64,000 nt of DNA from contig NZ_WMEA01000008.1 of assembly GCF_021735925.1 (NCBI RefSeq), forward strand, positions 69,373-133,372, read 5' to 3'. The notes under the pieces are model-generated. The model was given only the letters and a program-made list of their open reading frames with translations, made no database searches and was not told the DNA's origin. The position numbers were made by a program, and so were the translations under genes. Within the stretch, counting starts at the first letter, position 1, and each line of letters starts with the position of its first letter. This document shows positions 42,016-51,694 of this stretch, one piece after another. The DNA comes from Loktanella sp. M215 (GTDB lineage Bacteria > Pseudomonadota > Alphaproteobacteria > Rhodobacterales > Rhodobacteraceae).

Positions 42016-42345
42016 ATGGCACTGACCAGAAGTTTCAAGGATACGATCAAGGCTCGCGCCGATCGAGACCCTGCGTTTCGCGTTGGGTTGTTCAAGGAAG
42101 CTATCGAAGCGCTGCTGAGTGATGATCTGGAAACCGGCAAGCTACTGCTGCGGGATTACGTGAATGCGACCGTTGGGTTCGACGCTTTGGCGCATGACAT
42201 GCAGAAGGATCCAAAGAGCCTGATGCGTATGCTGAGCACCAAGGGCAATCCTCGGGCGGACAATCTGCTGGCAATGGTGGCGCGTCTCAAGCAACGTGAG
42301 GGCGTAACGTTTACAGTAACCCAAGGAAGCGGTTTTCACGCCTGA
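42016..42345 (+). CDS. addiction-module antidote protein (HTH type)
   Basis: The 109-residue partner has the pattern of the putative addiction-module antidote family: FKDTIKARADRDPAFRVGLFKEAIEALLSDDLETGKLLLRDYVNATVGF, then a helix-turn-helix with KDPKSLMRMLSTKGNPRADNL. It neutralises the upstream toxin and represses the promoter. AAAGGAGA is the ribosome site. Confidence 0.87.
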   Translation: MALTRSFKDTIKARADRDPAFRVGLFKEAIEALLSDDLETGKLLLRDYVNATVGFDALAHDMQKDPKSLMRMLSTKGNPRADNLLAMVARLKQREGVTFTVTQGSGFHA

Positions 42346-42476
42346 TCAGCATTGCAAAATATCGCCGTAATAGACTCCTAATATTCAACAATCTCGTGGC
42401 CTCCGCAGGTAGAAAACCCGCAAGGCCGACACTGCTGCGACAGTTATGACTTCCGGCAAACCAAGGAAAAACAGTC

Positions 42477-42787
42477 ATGAACGCTGTCGAAATTGAGCAA
42501 GCTATTTCTGAGCTTGCGGAACAGCCCTTCGACGCTGAAGAGTTTCCCTATGCCTTCCTGATGGCGTTCGGGAACAAGGACACGACCATCAAGCGCCTGC
42601 GCACCGGCGCGTCTAATAAGTCAGACATAGGCGGCGTTCTTCAAACCAACAACATTCACCTTGCGACCTGTACCGTAGGCAAGGTTGCCGCAACATTGGA
42701 AGCTCTCAAGTCCAGTCCCACTACCGCTCGCGCCAAGGCAAAATTCATCCTCGCCACCGATGGCATCGACCTGGAGGCCGAGGACAT
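42477..42787 (+). pseudogene. N-terminal fragment of MmeI-type restriction-modification enzyme
   Basis: About 104 codons begin MNAVEIEQAISELAEQPFD, then EFPYAFLMAFGNKDTTIKRL, GASNKSDIGGVLQTNNIHL and AKFILATDGIDLEAED. This is the N-terminal domain of large (about 900-residue) type IIL MmeI-like methylase-endonucleases. It is cut by an IS3 element at 42788; the remainder (methylase and specificity domains) is not found on the far side. The frame reads on into the IS as EVPPENWTLT-stop. Confidence 0.8.
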
Positions 42788-42867
42788 TGAGGTGCCCCCC
42801 GAAAACTGGACACTGACGTAAGCTCTGAATTGCTGTCTGCTGATCTTCACCACGAAGGAGATCGAAG

Positions 42868-43161
42868 ATGACGAAACGAAAGCAACATGCCCCTGAGTTC
42901 AAGGCGAGGGTGGCGCTTGAGGCGTTGAAAGGTGAGGCGACCGTGTCGGAACTGGCGAGCCGGTTCGGGGTGCATCCGACGATGATCAACCAATGGAAAC
43001 GTGCGCTGCTGGACGGCGCGTCTGGTGTCTTCGAACGTGGCGGCCGCAAGGCACCCGTCGTTGATGAAGACCAGGTCAGGGACTTGCATGCCAAGATCGG
43101 AGAGCTGGCTGTGGCCAACTCTTTTTTGGAAAGAAAGCTCAAACCTTGGGGCGGGAAGTGA
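42868..43161 (+). CDS. IS3 transposase OrfA
   Basis: The 97-residue protein is a helix-turn-helix DNA-binding subunit: MTKRKQHAPEFKARVALEALKGEATVSELASRFGVHPTMINQWKRALLDG, followed by a leucine-zipper-like segment (DLHAKIGELAVANSFLERKL). GAAGGAGAT is the SD. orfB begins in the -1 frame with overlap, and the slip-prone CTTTTTTGG/GAAAGAAAG region precedes it, so an OrfAB fusion by frameshifting is likely. Confidence 0.9.
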   Translation: MTKRKQHAPEFKARVALEALKGEATVSELASRFGVHPTMINQWKRALLDGASGVFERGGRKAPVVDEDQVRDLHAKIGELAVANSFLERKLKPWGGK

Positions 43162-43169
43162 GGCGCAGC

Positions 43170-44021
43170 ATGGTCGAGCGCGACCATCCGGACCTGTCGA
43201 TTGGCCAGCAGTGCGCGCTTCTGTCGATACCGCGGTCGTCGTTTTATTACATGCCGCAGGGTGAGACGGAGCAGAACCTCGCGCTGATGCGGCTGATCGA
43301 CGTGCAATTCCTGGAGACGCCCTTCTTCGGCGTTCGCCAGATGACGTGGCACCTGCGCAACGAGGGACACGCGGTGAACGAGAAGCGCATCCGTCGGCTT
43401 ATGCGCCTGATTGGTTTGATGCCAATCTACCAGAAACCCAACACCAGCAAGCCGGCGAATGGGCACAAGACCTATCCCTACCTCTTGCGCGGGCTGCGCG
43501 TAGAGCGGCCCAATCAGGTTTGGTGCGTGGACATCACCTACCTGCCGATGCGCAGAGGGTTTCTTTATCTGGTGGCGATCATGGACTGGCACACCCGAAT
43601 GGTTCTGGCCTGGCGGATCTCGAACACGCTGGACGCCGACTTCTGCGTCGACGCGCTGAACGAGGCAATCTATCGGTTCGGGCCACCTGACATCATGAAC
43701 AGCGATCAGGGATCGCAGTTCACATCGTTTGCCTGGACAGATCGCCTGCGGCGGTCGTGCGTCCGCATATCGATGGATGGCAAGGGCCGCTACTTGGACA
43801 AAATCTTCATCGAGCGTCTGTGGCGCACGCTGAAATACGAGTGCGTCTACCTTCACGCCTGGGAGACCGGGTCTCAGGCCCGCGCGGGTGTCCGGACATG
43901 GATGGGGTTCTACAATCACCGCCGCCCGCACAAAGCCCTTGGCGGCCAACCACCGGCCGTAGTCTACTCGCTGAAAGTCGAAGCAACGCAACCCGATCAG
44001 CAGGAGCAGATCAGAGCTTAG
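43170..44021 (+). CDS. IS3 transposase OrfB (DDE integrase)
   Basis: The protein (283 residues from MVERDHPDLSIG) carries an intact DDE triad: Asp in VWCVDITYLPM, Asp in MNSDQGSQFTS, Glu in KIFIERLWRTLKYE. The N-terminal region (CALLSIPRSSFYYMP; RRLMRLIGLMPIYQKP) is standard. A fusion start further upstream by frameshift from OrfA is expected for activity. This is the only IS in the window with an unbroken transposase. Confidence 0.92.
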   Translation: MVERDHPDLSIGQQCALLSIPRSSFYYMPQGETEQNLALMRLIDVQFLETPFFGVRQMTWHLRNEGHAVNEKRIRRLMRLIGLMPIYQKPNTSKPANGHKTYPYLLRGLRVERPNQVWCVDITYLPMRRGFLYLVAIMDWHTRMVLAWRISNTLDADFCVDALNEAIYRFGPPDIMNSDQGSQFTSFAWTDRLRRSCVRISMDGKGRYLDKIFIERLWRTLKYECVYLHAWETGSQARAGVRTWMGFYNHRRPHKALGGQPPAVVYSLKVEATQPDQQEQIRA

Positions 44022-44060
44022 AAAGCGCCAGATCCTGTCCAAGGGAAGGGGAGCACCTCA

Positions 44061-44231
44061 TTTTGACGGAGCAATGCGAAAACTAGACTGTATGAAATCA
44101 ACTCAAATTTGAGCTTTTGCAGTCGTCACAGCACGCAACTACATAAACATCCTTAGACATATATTACATAATTTCACTTATGCGATATGTCAGTAAGGGT
44201 GACGTATGTCTTAGCTAGAGGACTACTATCA
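44061..44231. other. AT-rich spacer after IS3 element
   Basis: This stretch is clearly AT-richer than the surroundings (runs such as catatattacataattt) and holds no gene. It was probably acquired with the island. Confidence 0.4.
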
Positions 44232-44348
44232 TTGCCCTGCCCGATGGGGCGGAAGCAAAGCGCGACAGGTCCAAATCGCTTCACCCATCGCTGCCACATG
44301 ATGGAAACCGGCAACGACAGCTACCGCTTCAAGGCAAGCTCTGATGCA
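44232..44348 (+). pseudogene. IS21 istB C-terminal remnant
   Basis: The frame reads RFTHRCHMMETGNDSYRFKASSD, matching the end of IstB ATPases (D/NRxTHxxHIxETGxDSYRxKxS). About 35 codons remain. The Walker motifs are absent. Confidence 0.65.
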
Positions 44349-44373
44349 ACACATTTTCCTGAAGGCGTTCGCT

Positions 44374-45501
<1,128 letters not shown>

Positions 45502-45564
45502 TGAGCTGCTGCCGGTTTTGTGGACACGAAGATAAGATCGTGACCATTGAACTGGAGAGTGGAT

Positions 45565-46334
45565 ATGACGAGACGGAAGTTTAGCCGCGAGTTCAAGATC
45601 GAGGCGGTAAGGCTGGTGACCGAGCGAGGCGTTGCGGTCGCTCAGGCGTGCCGGGACCTGGATCTTGCGGAGAGCGTGGCTCGCGTCGCTGGATGCGGGA
45701 ATTGATGGGAGCGCCTGTTGCGGCGTTTCCCGGCAATGGCTTGCAACGCGCAGAATTGGCCGAGATTGCGACCCTGAAGAGAGAGGTCGCCAAGCTCAAG
45801 GCGGAGCGTGACATCCTAAAAAAAGGCGGCAGCTTACTTCGCGCGGGAAGCGACATGACGTTCGCTTACGTGGCAAAGCATCGGCACATTTGGCCGGTCA
45901 GCTGGATGTGCGCGGTGCTGGGCGTCTCCCGATCCGGCTTTCATGCCTGGCTCAGAAGGCCGATAAGCGAACGCGCGGCTCAGGATGCAAAGCTCGTCCA
46001 GTCGATCGACAAGAGCTTCAAGGCCAGCGATCGCACCTATGGCGCCCGCCGGGTCTGGCGTGACGTTCTGGAAGAAGGTCTCGCATGTGGACTGCACCGG
46101 ATCGAACGCTTGATGCGGCTAAATGCAATGAGAGCGCGGCCCAAACGCCGCGGGAACCCGAAGGATGACGGCGAGCGGTCGGTCATCGCCGACAACATCC
46201 TTGACCGCGACTTCACAGCAGACCGGCCGAACCAGAAGTGGCTTGCCGACTTCACCTACATCTGGACCGCAGAGGGCTGGCTCTACGTGGCGGTCGTGCT
46301 GGACCTGTTCTCCAGGGTTCGCCATTGTGCTTGA
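45565..46334 (+). pseudogene. IS3 transposase 5' part, frameshifted (copy 2)
   Basis: It is the equivalent of 215-982 in copy 1. The CTGCG of copy 1 reads GCTCGCG here, so OrfA loses frame after about 40 codons and the in-frame remainder only reopens near 45648. Hairpin insert 1 again ends the frame at 46334. At least two lesions make it inactive. Confidence 0.85.
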
Positions 46335-46344
46335 ACCAATGGCG
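46320..46344 (+). repeat. hairpin insert 1 in IS copy 2
   Basis: Identical 8-bp stem and 9-nt loop to 968-992. Confidence 0.7.
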
Positions 46345-46356
46345 CATCAATGGCTC

Positions 46357-46812
46357 ACCGTCGGCTGGTCCATGAAGGCGGAACGGGATGCTTCACTGGT
46401 CATGGATGCGCTGATCCCTCTCATGGTTTGCCAGTCATTCCACCGGAATGACCTGCAAACCACTGCCGGGCAGCGGATGGCCGTCTGGCGGCGCGGAAAG
46501 GCTGACGCGCTGCTCCATCACTCAGACCAAGGATCGCAATATACCAGTGAGCAGTTTCAGCGCCTGCTGCTGGACAACGGCATCATTTGCCGGGTGAGCC
46601 GTGCGGGCAATGTGTGGGACAACTCAGCAATGGAGAGCTTCTTCTCGTCGCTGAAGATCGAACGGACAGCCCGCAAGGTCTACCGCACCCGTGACGCGGC
46701 ACGCGCCGACGTGTTCGACTACATCGAGCGCTTTTACAATCCGAGGCGACGGCATTCGAAGCTGGGCTATCTCAGCCCTATGGCGTTCGAGGACCGAGCT
46801 ATGCAAACCTAA
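46357..46812 (+). pseudogene. IS3 transposase 3' part (copy 2)
   Basis: It is the equivalent of 1005-1460, with the second Asp and the Glu of the DDE triad, and again contains the in-frame extra segment with hairpin 2. Confidence 0.75.
46425..46461 (+). repeat. hairpin insert 2 in IS copy 2
   Basis: Same imperfect 17-bp stem as 1073-1109. Confidence 0.7.
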
Positions 46813-46842
46813 CCCGGTGTCCACGAAACCGGCAGCAGCTCA

Positions 46843-47034
46843 TTCAGCCGTAACGATCTGCGACCGCAGATCAGTCAGACGAGCGCGCTGGCCGTCGCGA
46901 TGGCGGAGGTTTTCGCAAAGCTCGACCCTGCCGCGCGCAAGTACGTGAAGCCTGCAAGCGTGTTGAGAGATTTCCTCGCTGAACACGACGCTGAGCTGGC
47001 GAATATGTTTAGGGAATCGAACATCCTGAACTGA
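46843..47034 (+). pseudogene. C-terminal gene fragment right of IS copy 2
   Basis: A frame open from the IS edge reads SQTSALAVAMAEVFAKLDPAARKYVKP, then VLRDFLAEHDAELANMFRESN, and stops at 47032-47034. It is coding-like and helical, but I cannot assign a family. The 5' part is absent, and it is unrelated to the gene on the left of the IS. Confidence 0.45.
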
Positions 47035-47208
47035 TGCAGTGCGCCAGGCGGATCGCGCCGCATCCTTGTCATCTCGCACACTTCGCCATCGCGAGGCCAA
47101 GGCACTGCTGATGGCTGACGATTCGTCTTTGAGGGCTTCGGCTGCTCCGAGGCAGCAAACTCCATTTGCAACGCGACTTATATCAGCCGCCGTACTGCGC
47201 GATACAGC

Positions 47209-47643
47209 TTAAGCGGGTTTTGGTCGCGGTATCTCGCCCCAAATCCGTCCGATCCAATCGGCGCGTTCGGTGAGTTCATCAAAGGCAACATCCTTGGAGA
47301 TCAGCGGGCAGGAAAGTTCGATGGCTGTTGCCGCGATCATCCGGTCAAACGGATCCTTGTGTGCCCAGTCCATCCCCCCTGATAAAACCGCCATCTCCGC
47401 AGTATAGGGTGCTACAACGCCCCCTTGGGCGCGCAAAAGAAGCGGCAGACGGTCGACAATTGAGCCAACCTCTATCCATTTTCCCGACCGGTGCTTGGCA
47501 GTAATCTCGTGGAAGGCGCAGGGGGGCACGTAAACCGTCCGCGCCTGCTCGATCACCTCACTGGCGACGGAAGAGAGTTCGTCCTTGCGAAACAGGCTCC
47601 AGACCCAAGTGTGGGTATCCAAAAGAACAGTCGTCAGGTCCAA
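47209..47643 (-). CDS. PIN-domain toxin (VapC type)
   Basis: The 144-residue PIN-fold RNase has acidic residues in LLDTHTWVWSL, FHEITAKHRSG and DPFDRMIAATAIE, with the final strand CPLISKDVAF. These are the expected positions of the Mg-binding quartet, and D-T-H-T-W/HKDPFDRMI is the common subgroup paired with Phd-type antitoxins. It overlaps the antitoxin gene by 10 nt. Confidence 0.9.
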   Translation of the reverse strand: MDLTTVLLDTHTWVWSLFRKDELSSVASEVIEQARTVYVPPCAFHEITAKHRSGKWIEVGSIVDRLPLLLRAQGGVVAPYTAEMAVLSGGMDWAHKDPFDRMIAATAIELSCPLISKDVAFDELTERADWIGRIWGEIPRPKPA

Positions 47644-47861
47644 AGCGCGATCTCGTCGTCCGCCATGGGTGCGAGAAAATCAGGGATACCGGTCACGTCC
47701 CCCTCGGCGATCCCAATACGGAATACAGGCCCCGTGATCTGGGCCGACACCAGGCGGACGATCGGTTTACCGCCCCGCGCGATTATAACCTCTTCGCCAC
47801 GTTCTGCAGCTGCGATAAGCTCCGACAGTTTGGCCTTCGCTTCCGCGATATTCATTTGCAT
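47634..47861 (-). CDS. Phd/YefM-type antitoxin
   Basis: The 75-residue protein has the Phd fold start MNIAEAKAKLSELIAAAERGEEVIIARGGKPIVRLV, a DNA-binding/dimerisation domain, and a C-terminal toxin-binding tail ending DFLAPMADDEIALW. GGAGG six bases upstream fixes the ATG at 47861. It is encoded before and overlaps the PIN toxin. Confidence 0.88.
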   Translation of the reverse strand: MQMNIAEAKAKLSELIAAAERGEEVIIARGGKPIVRLVSAQITGPVFRIGIAEGDVTGIPDFLAPMADDEIALWT

Positions 47862-48314
47862 GGGAAGCCTCCACAGCGACCACGCCAATGTGGTCCAACA
47901 CATAGACTAACGTAGTTGATGGTCCACGGTGTGACAAGTATCGAAATGCGGTTAGTTCGCCTTGATGGGAGAGCCAGTCCGTCAGAAATGCGGTGCTGGA
48001 GAAGCAGTAGGAACGCGTGATTCCGCAACCGGTCGACTACTAACGCGGCTGGGTCACGTTCAATTTAACGGGCATGCCGAATGGCAGCACCAGCAAACTG
48101 GGAGGGTAGGATTGCGATCACGACCGGCAGTCCCCGGATCCCAACCGCGACGGGCACCGGCATTAAACCCGTGCTATCCGGCCAAACGATGTTCACCACC
48201 TTCCACTTTACCGGTCTACCCGCACCCCATCCAATGTCATCGTGCTGGACGACAAATTTCAAATATCAAAACCCTTTCTTCACTACGATCAGCGCGACAG
48301 ATCATACCTGTCAG
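47862..48314. other. intergenic, no gene recognised
   Basis: Open frames on both strands are short of recognisable homology. A 65-codon minus-strand frame (48065-48262) has some coding feel (VVNIVWPDSTGLMPVPVAVG) but no family. Confidence 0.4.
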
Positions 48315-48455
48315 CACAAAGAACGGCTGTCCTACAGAACTGAGAGCATCGCCGAGCGCACTGAATTTTGCCGCTGGGAATGCGATTTGATGATGTTCCG
48401 CAAGGCGCATGGAAAGGTGCATGTGAAGTCTCTGGTGGAAAGCAGCAGTCGCTGA
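48315..48455 (+). pseudogene. IS30-family transposase remnant
   Basis: The frame reads HKERLSYRTESIAERTEFC, then RWECDLMMFRKAHGKVHV and KSLVESSSR-stop. The WECDLMMF block contains the first catalytic Asp of IS30 transposases (normally followed by TLVER..). About 46 codons remain, with both ends missing. Confidence 0.7.
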
Positions 48456-48897
48456 ACCGTTGTCGCGTCCCCCGCCACCCAATCGCGTCTAGCCAGTGCC
48501 CTGCATCACGACTTCACGGGCGTGCTGCAGTGACTCCGATGTCGCAGGTGTCCTGCGCCATGACGTTGGCGGACGGCACGTCTCAGCCCGTTTGCCTCGC
48601 CCATTTTTGAAGGCGACGTCAGTCGTTAATGCGCCGGTGACAAAGATTAACAACGATACACCTAAAAGTTGACACGTTTCGCGTTCAGGGGTTGAACCTG
48701 AGATGTTTCGTGACGCATGAGGCGCCCAGGGAGACGACCGGGTGTGCCGCCCGAACGGAAAGTAGAAGCTGTATGCCGCGCCTGAGACCGATGCCGACCC
48801 AGAAGCCGCACTTGGCTGGTTGTCGCATCGCGACACCTGCGACCGCACGGCCTGGCCGCCCGGCTCCGTCGGCGGGCGATCCCCAAGGTCACGCATC
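48456..48897. other. intergenic, no gene recognised
   Basis: No family-like frame was seen. This should contain the promoter of the histidine kinase gene at 48898. Confidence 0.4.
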
Positions 48898-50262
48898 ATG
48901 ACAGTCCGGATGTCCGGTGGTGCGGCCCGTGCGGCACCCCGAAATCGGTTGAAACACCTTCAGGATTATGCGCGCGCCGTCAAAGCTCTGACATGGCAGC
49001 GCCAAGGCATATTTGCCGCCGTAGCCCTTCTGACCGGCTGGTTTTTCACGCCTTGGAAAGCAGAGCTGTTCTTTGCCGTCGGTATGCTGTGCGAGATCGT
49101 GGATCTGCGGCTTGCAAACCGCGTCGACCGGGTCCGCGCGGACGATGTCAAAGGCATGGGGCTGATCCTGACCGGCTTCGTGCTGAACACGATCGTCAGT
49201 GCGTCCACCATCGGCATATATGCAGTCTGGGTTGCCCTGACCGAAGATGGTGTGGGCATGTTCACCGCCCTGTTCTGTCTGTTCGCCGGGGCCATCTTTG
49301 CGGCAATGAACAATCATCAGATCGCGCGCCTTTTGGCGATCCGGCTGACCATCTATGCTGTGGCCTTCCTGGTCATGACCATGCGGGACCTGGTCGTCTA
49401 TCGTCCACCCCTGTCGTCCGACCTGTGGCTGCAATTCTTTACGGTCATGTTCGTGATGTATTTCCTGATCGACTGTTCGCTCAGCTTCCTGCGGATGTAC
49501 CGCACAGACCTCAAGCGGCTTGAAGACCTGCAAGCCGAGCATGAGCGCACAAAGGCAGCGCTTGTCGTGAAATCCCAGTTCGTGGCCGCCGTGAGCCACG
49601 AGCTACGGACACCGTTGACGTCGATCAAGGGATCGCTTGACCTGATCAATACCGGCAAGTTCGGAGAGCTGCCGCCACGGGTGCAGAATCTGCTGACGGT
49701 CGCGGGGCGGAACAGCAAGCGCCTTGCCGATCTTGTCGATGACCTTCTGGATCTGCAAAAGCTCGAAGAAGGACAGATGACCTTTGACAACCAGACGATC
49801 GAGGTCCGGTCGTTCCTGGCCGACGCTGTGGGCGACCATCAGGGGCTGGCCGAAAGATACAATGTCAATCTGAATTTCCGGGCTGATGACGCCCCGGCCG
49901 TCCACGTCCACGCCGACCGCGCGCGGTTGATGCAGGTGCTTTCGAACATGATCTCGAATGCAGCGAAGTTTTCGATGGCCAAGGGCGATGTCGATATCGG
50001 GCTGTCGGTTGCGCAGGGCTGGATCCGGATCTTCGTGCGCGACTACGGCATAGGAATCCCCGATGACAGCAAGGCACAGGTCTTCGAACGATTCAGGCAA
50101 CTCGATCCCTCGGACCAGAGGAAATGCGGCGGCACGGGCCTTGGCATGAATATCTCTCGTGAAATCGTGGCCGCCTTGGGCGGACTGATCGACTACGACA
50201 GCACGGTTGGGGTCGGGACGACCTTTTATGTCGACCTGCCCTGCACGGGGAGTCCCGGGTAA
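48898..50262 (+). CDS. membrane sensor histidine kinase
   Basis: The 454-residue kinase has about six hydrophobic segments over residues 35-205 (GIFAAVALLTGWFF; LILTGFVLNTIVSASTIGIYAVW; LRLTIYAVAFLVM; FFTVMFVMYFLIDCSLSFL) and no sizable periplasmic loop, so the membrane region is the likely sensor. HisKA phospho-His is about residue 233 (AVSHELRTPLTSIKGSL). The ATPase domain has N box NMISNAAKFS, G1 DYGIGIP and G2 GGTGLGMNISREIV. No response regulator is adjacent. It sits directly before the methyltransferase and acyltransferase genes, suggesting a role in sensing a lipophilic signal. Confidence 0.9.
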   Translation: MTVRMSGGAARAAPRNRLKHLQDYARAVKALTWQRQGIFAAVALLTGWFFTPWKAELFFAVGMLCEIVDLRLANRVDRVRADDVKGMGLILTGFVLNTIVSASTIGIYAVWVALTEDGVGMFTALFCLFAGAIFAAMNNHQIARLLAIRLTIYAVAFLVMTMRDLVVYRPPLSSDLWLQFFTVMFVMYFLIDCSLSFLRMYRTDLKRLEDLQAEHERTKAALVVKSQFVAAVSHELRTPLTSIKGSLDLINTGKFGELPPRVQNLLTVAGRNSKRLADLVDDLLDLQKLEEGQMTFDNQTIEVRSFLADAVGDHQGLAERYNVNLNFRADDAPAVHVHADRARLMQVLSNMISNAAKFSMAKGDVDIGLSVAQGWIRIFVRDYGIGIPDDSKAQVFERFRQLDPSDQRKCGGTGLGMNISREIVAALGGLIDYDSTVGVGTTFYVDLPCTGSPG

Positions 50263-50317
50263 CCCTGCGTAACCCTCATCGCCTGAAGATGCAGCAGCCA
50301 AGAGATTGACGCATAAG

Positions 50318-50339
50318 CCCGTTGGAAATTATCAACGGG
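50318..50339 (+). repeat. hairpin between kinase and methyltransferase genes
   Basis: CCCGTTG (50318-50324) and CAACGGG (50333-50339) form a perfect 7-bp stem with an 8-nt loop. No T tract follows, so termination is uncertain. Confidence 0.4.
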
Positions 50340-50507
50340 ACGTGCGAAGTCGCTTGCCGCAACATTCATTCGACTTTACGTTCAATCTATCGGCACCTCT
50401 GATTTGGTTAACACCATCTTAGGTAGCGTTAGTGTAGACCCGGTCATGGGTATTGTTAACGATTGAAAACGGATGGATGCCGAAGCTCATGAAAGATAAA
50501 AAGACAA

Positions 50508-51062
50508 GTGTCGCACATTTTTGATGTCGTGATCGGCTTGGCCGCACTCGCGTATTTTTTGGTGATTGCTGCAGCAACAAAGCAACATTTCACATCAGAG
50601 ACATATCCCATTGGGATGGTGCTGATCTCGACGCTTTCGCTGGTTGGCCTATCGGTCTTCATGGCGCACGCTTTCCTCTGGACGCTGGATTTTCCGGCCA
50701 TCGTCTTCGGGATGATCCTTGCCGCATCCGCGTTGTTTGCATGGGCGATCAAGCACAGCCGGGACTGCAGGCTGTCTCTCGCGTTCGACGAGGATCTGAA
50801 GATCGACGGCATCATCACGACTGGCCCTTGGCGATATGTGCGGCACCCCTTCTATACATCCTACGTCCTGTTCTGGTCGGCCTGTGCTCTGGGCACGACC
50901 CATATGGCGTCGGTCACGGTCTGCGTCACTTTGGTTTTCATCTACGTCTATTCGGCCATAAAGGAAGAAGGCGTTCTTCGCCGCAGCACGCACGGTCCGG
51001 CTTACCTAAGTTATAAAACCAGAACAGGTTTCTTCTTTCCGCGCTACAGGCTGAAACCCTAA
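50508..51062 (+). CDS. ICMT/PEMT-family membrane carboxyl methyltransferase
   Basis: The 184-residue protein has about five membrane segments. The catalytic C-terminal signature of isoprenylcysteine carboxyl methyltransferase-like enzymes is DGIITTGPWRYVRHPFYTSYVL (RHPxY S-adenosylmethionine motif) followed by IKEEGVLRRSTHGPAYLSYKTRTGFFFPRY (EExxL...Y..Y). The family methylates carboxylates, phospholipid head groups or sterols at the membrane. The GTG start at 50508 gives the first helix. Its stop overlaps the start of the FeeM-like gene by one base, so the two are translationally coupled. Confidence 0.85.
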   Translation: MSHIFDVVIGLAALAYFLVIAAATKQHFTSETYPIGMVLISTLSLVGLSVFMAHAFLWTLDFPAIVFGMILAASALFAWAIKHSRDCRLSLAFDEDLKIDGIITTGPWRYVRHPFYTSYVLFWSACALGTTHMASVTVCVTLVFIYVYSAIKEEGVLRRSTHGPAYLSYKTRTGFFFPRYRLKP

Positions 51063-51643
51063 TGCTGCTCGCGACCAAGTTCGATGTCAGCCGCGTGCAA
51101 TCAAAGGGTGGCCTGATCGCGGTCGGCTCTTTTCGCTATAATTGCTATCTGGCGGATGGGCTGATCGGAAATCGCGCCGACGGAAGCTTTCTGGACGAAT
51201 ACGATTACGTCGATAACGCGCAGGTTTACGTCCTGAAATCAGGCGACAGGATCGGGGGCACGATCCGGCTGCATATTCTGGATCGCTCCAGCGCCCGCTC
51301 GGCCACGATGTCGGCGTTTTACGATATTCTACAGCCAAAGATTCTGGCCGGCCTGACGCTGATCGACGGTGCGCGGTTTGCGGTCGCACCCGATCTGGGG
51401 GCGCGGCGGCTGTCCGTCGCGCGGCAGACGCTGCGTATCTATGCCAACTTCGCCAAGCTGCATGACGTGGATTACGGGATCGCTGCCGTGTCGCAGGACC
51501 GGGTCGCCTTCTATAGCCAGCTATACGGCTTCGACCAACTGTCAGAACCGCGGTCTTACGGCGGGCTAAGCAAGAAGTTGGTCCTGATGGGTGTCGATCT
51601 ACGCACCTCTGGATTTGCCGATCGGCACGCCCGCATCAGCTGA
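51062..51643 (+). CDS. FeeM-like N-acyl amino acid synthase / LuxI-fold acyltransferase
   Basis: The 193-residue protein looks like the GNAT-fold catalytic core of N-acyl amino acid synthases (FeeM), relatives of acyl-homoserine lactone synthases. An N-terminal FRYNCYLADGLI helix is followed by acidic strands (EYDYVDNAQVYVLKSGDRIGGTIRLHIL). LIDGARFAVAPDLGARRLSVARQTLRIYA corresponds to the ExSRFxVxP block, and VAFYSQLYGFDQL to the terminal GNAT motif. It would transfer an acyl chain from acyl-ACP to an amino acid amine. With the coupled ICMT-type methyltransferase it could yield N-acyl amino acid methyl esters. Product identity is inference. Confidence 0.72.
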   Translation: MLLATKFDVSRVQSKGGLIAVGSFRYNCYLADGLIGNRADGSFLDEYDYVDNAQVYVLKSGDRIGGTIRLHILDRSSARSATMSAFYDILQPKILAGLTLIDGARFAVAPDLGARRLSVARQTLRIYANFAKLHDVDYGIAAVSQDRVAFYSQLYGFDQLSEPRSYGGLSKKLVLMGVDLRTSGFADRHARIS

Positions 51644-51674
51644 CCGTCCGGCACCCTGACAGGCTGCCGGACGG
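51644..51674. terminator. bidirectional terminator-like hairpin
   Basis: CCGTCCGGCA (51644-51653) pairs perfectly with TGCCGGACGG (51665-51674) between the convergent FeeM-like and gntP genes. Confidence 0.65.
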
Positions 51675-51694
51675 CATCAATTTCAAGCCCGCAC

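Larger units (their letters stand above)
42788..44060 (+). mobile_element. IS3-family insertion sequence, second type
   Basis: The ends begin TGAGGTGC-C/T-CCCC and share TGGACA further in, on opposite strands. The 1273-bp element carries orfA and orfB in the usual arrangement and appears intact. Flanking triplets (cat and ttt) differ, so there is no target duplication. This suggests an adjacent deletion that removed the rest of the MmeI-like gene. Confidence 0.88.
45502..46842 (+). mobile_element. IS3-family insertion sequence, copy 2
   Basis: The same 26-bp ends as copy 1 bound it (45502-45527 and 46817-46842). It differs from copy 1 by a 2-nt gain near 45678-45683 and about two or three substitutions. 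Flanking triplets (ggc and ttc) do not match, and the two sides belong to different genes on opposite strands. The copy therefore marks a rearrangement rather than a clean insertion. Confidence 0.93.
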
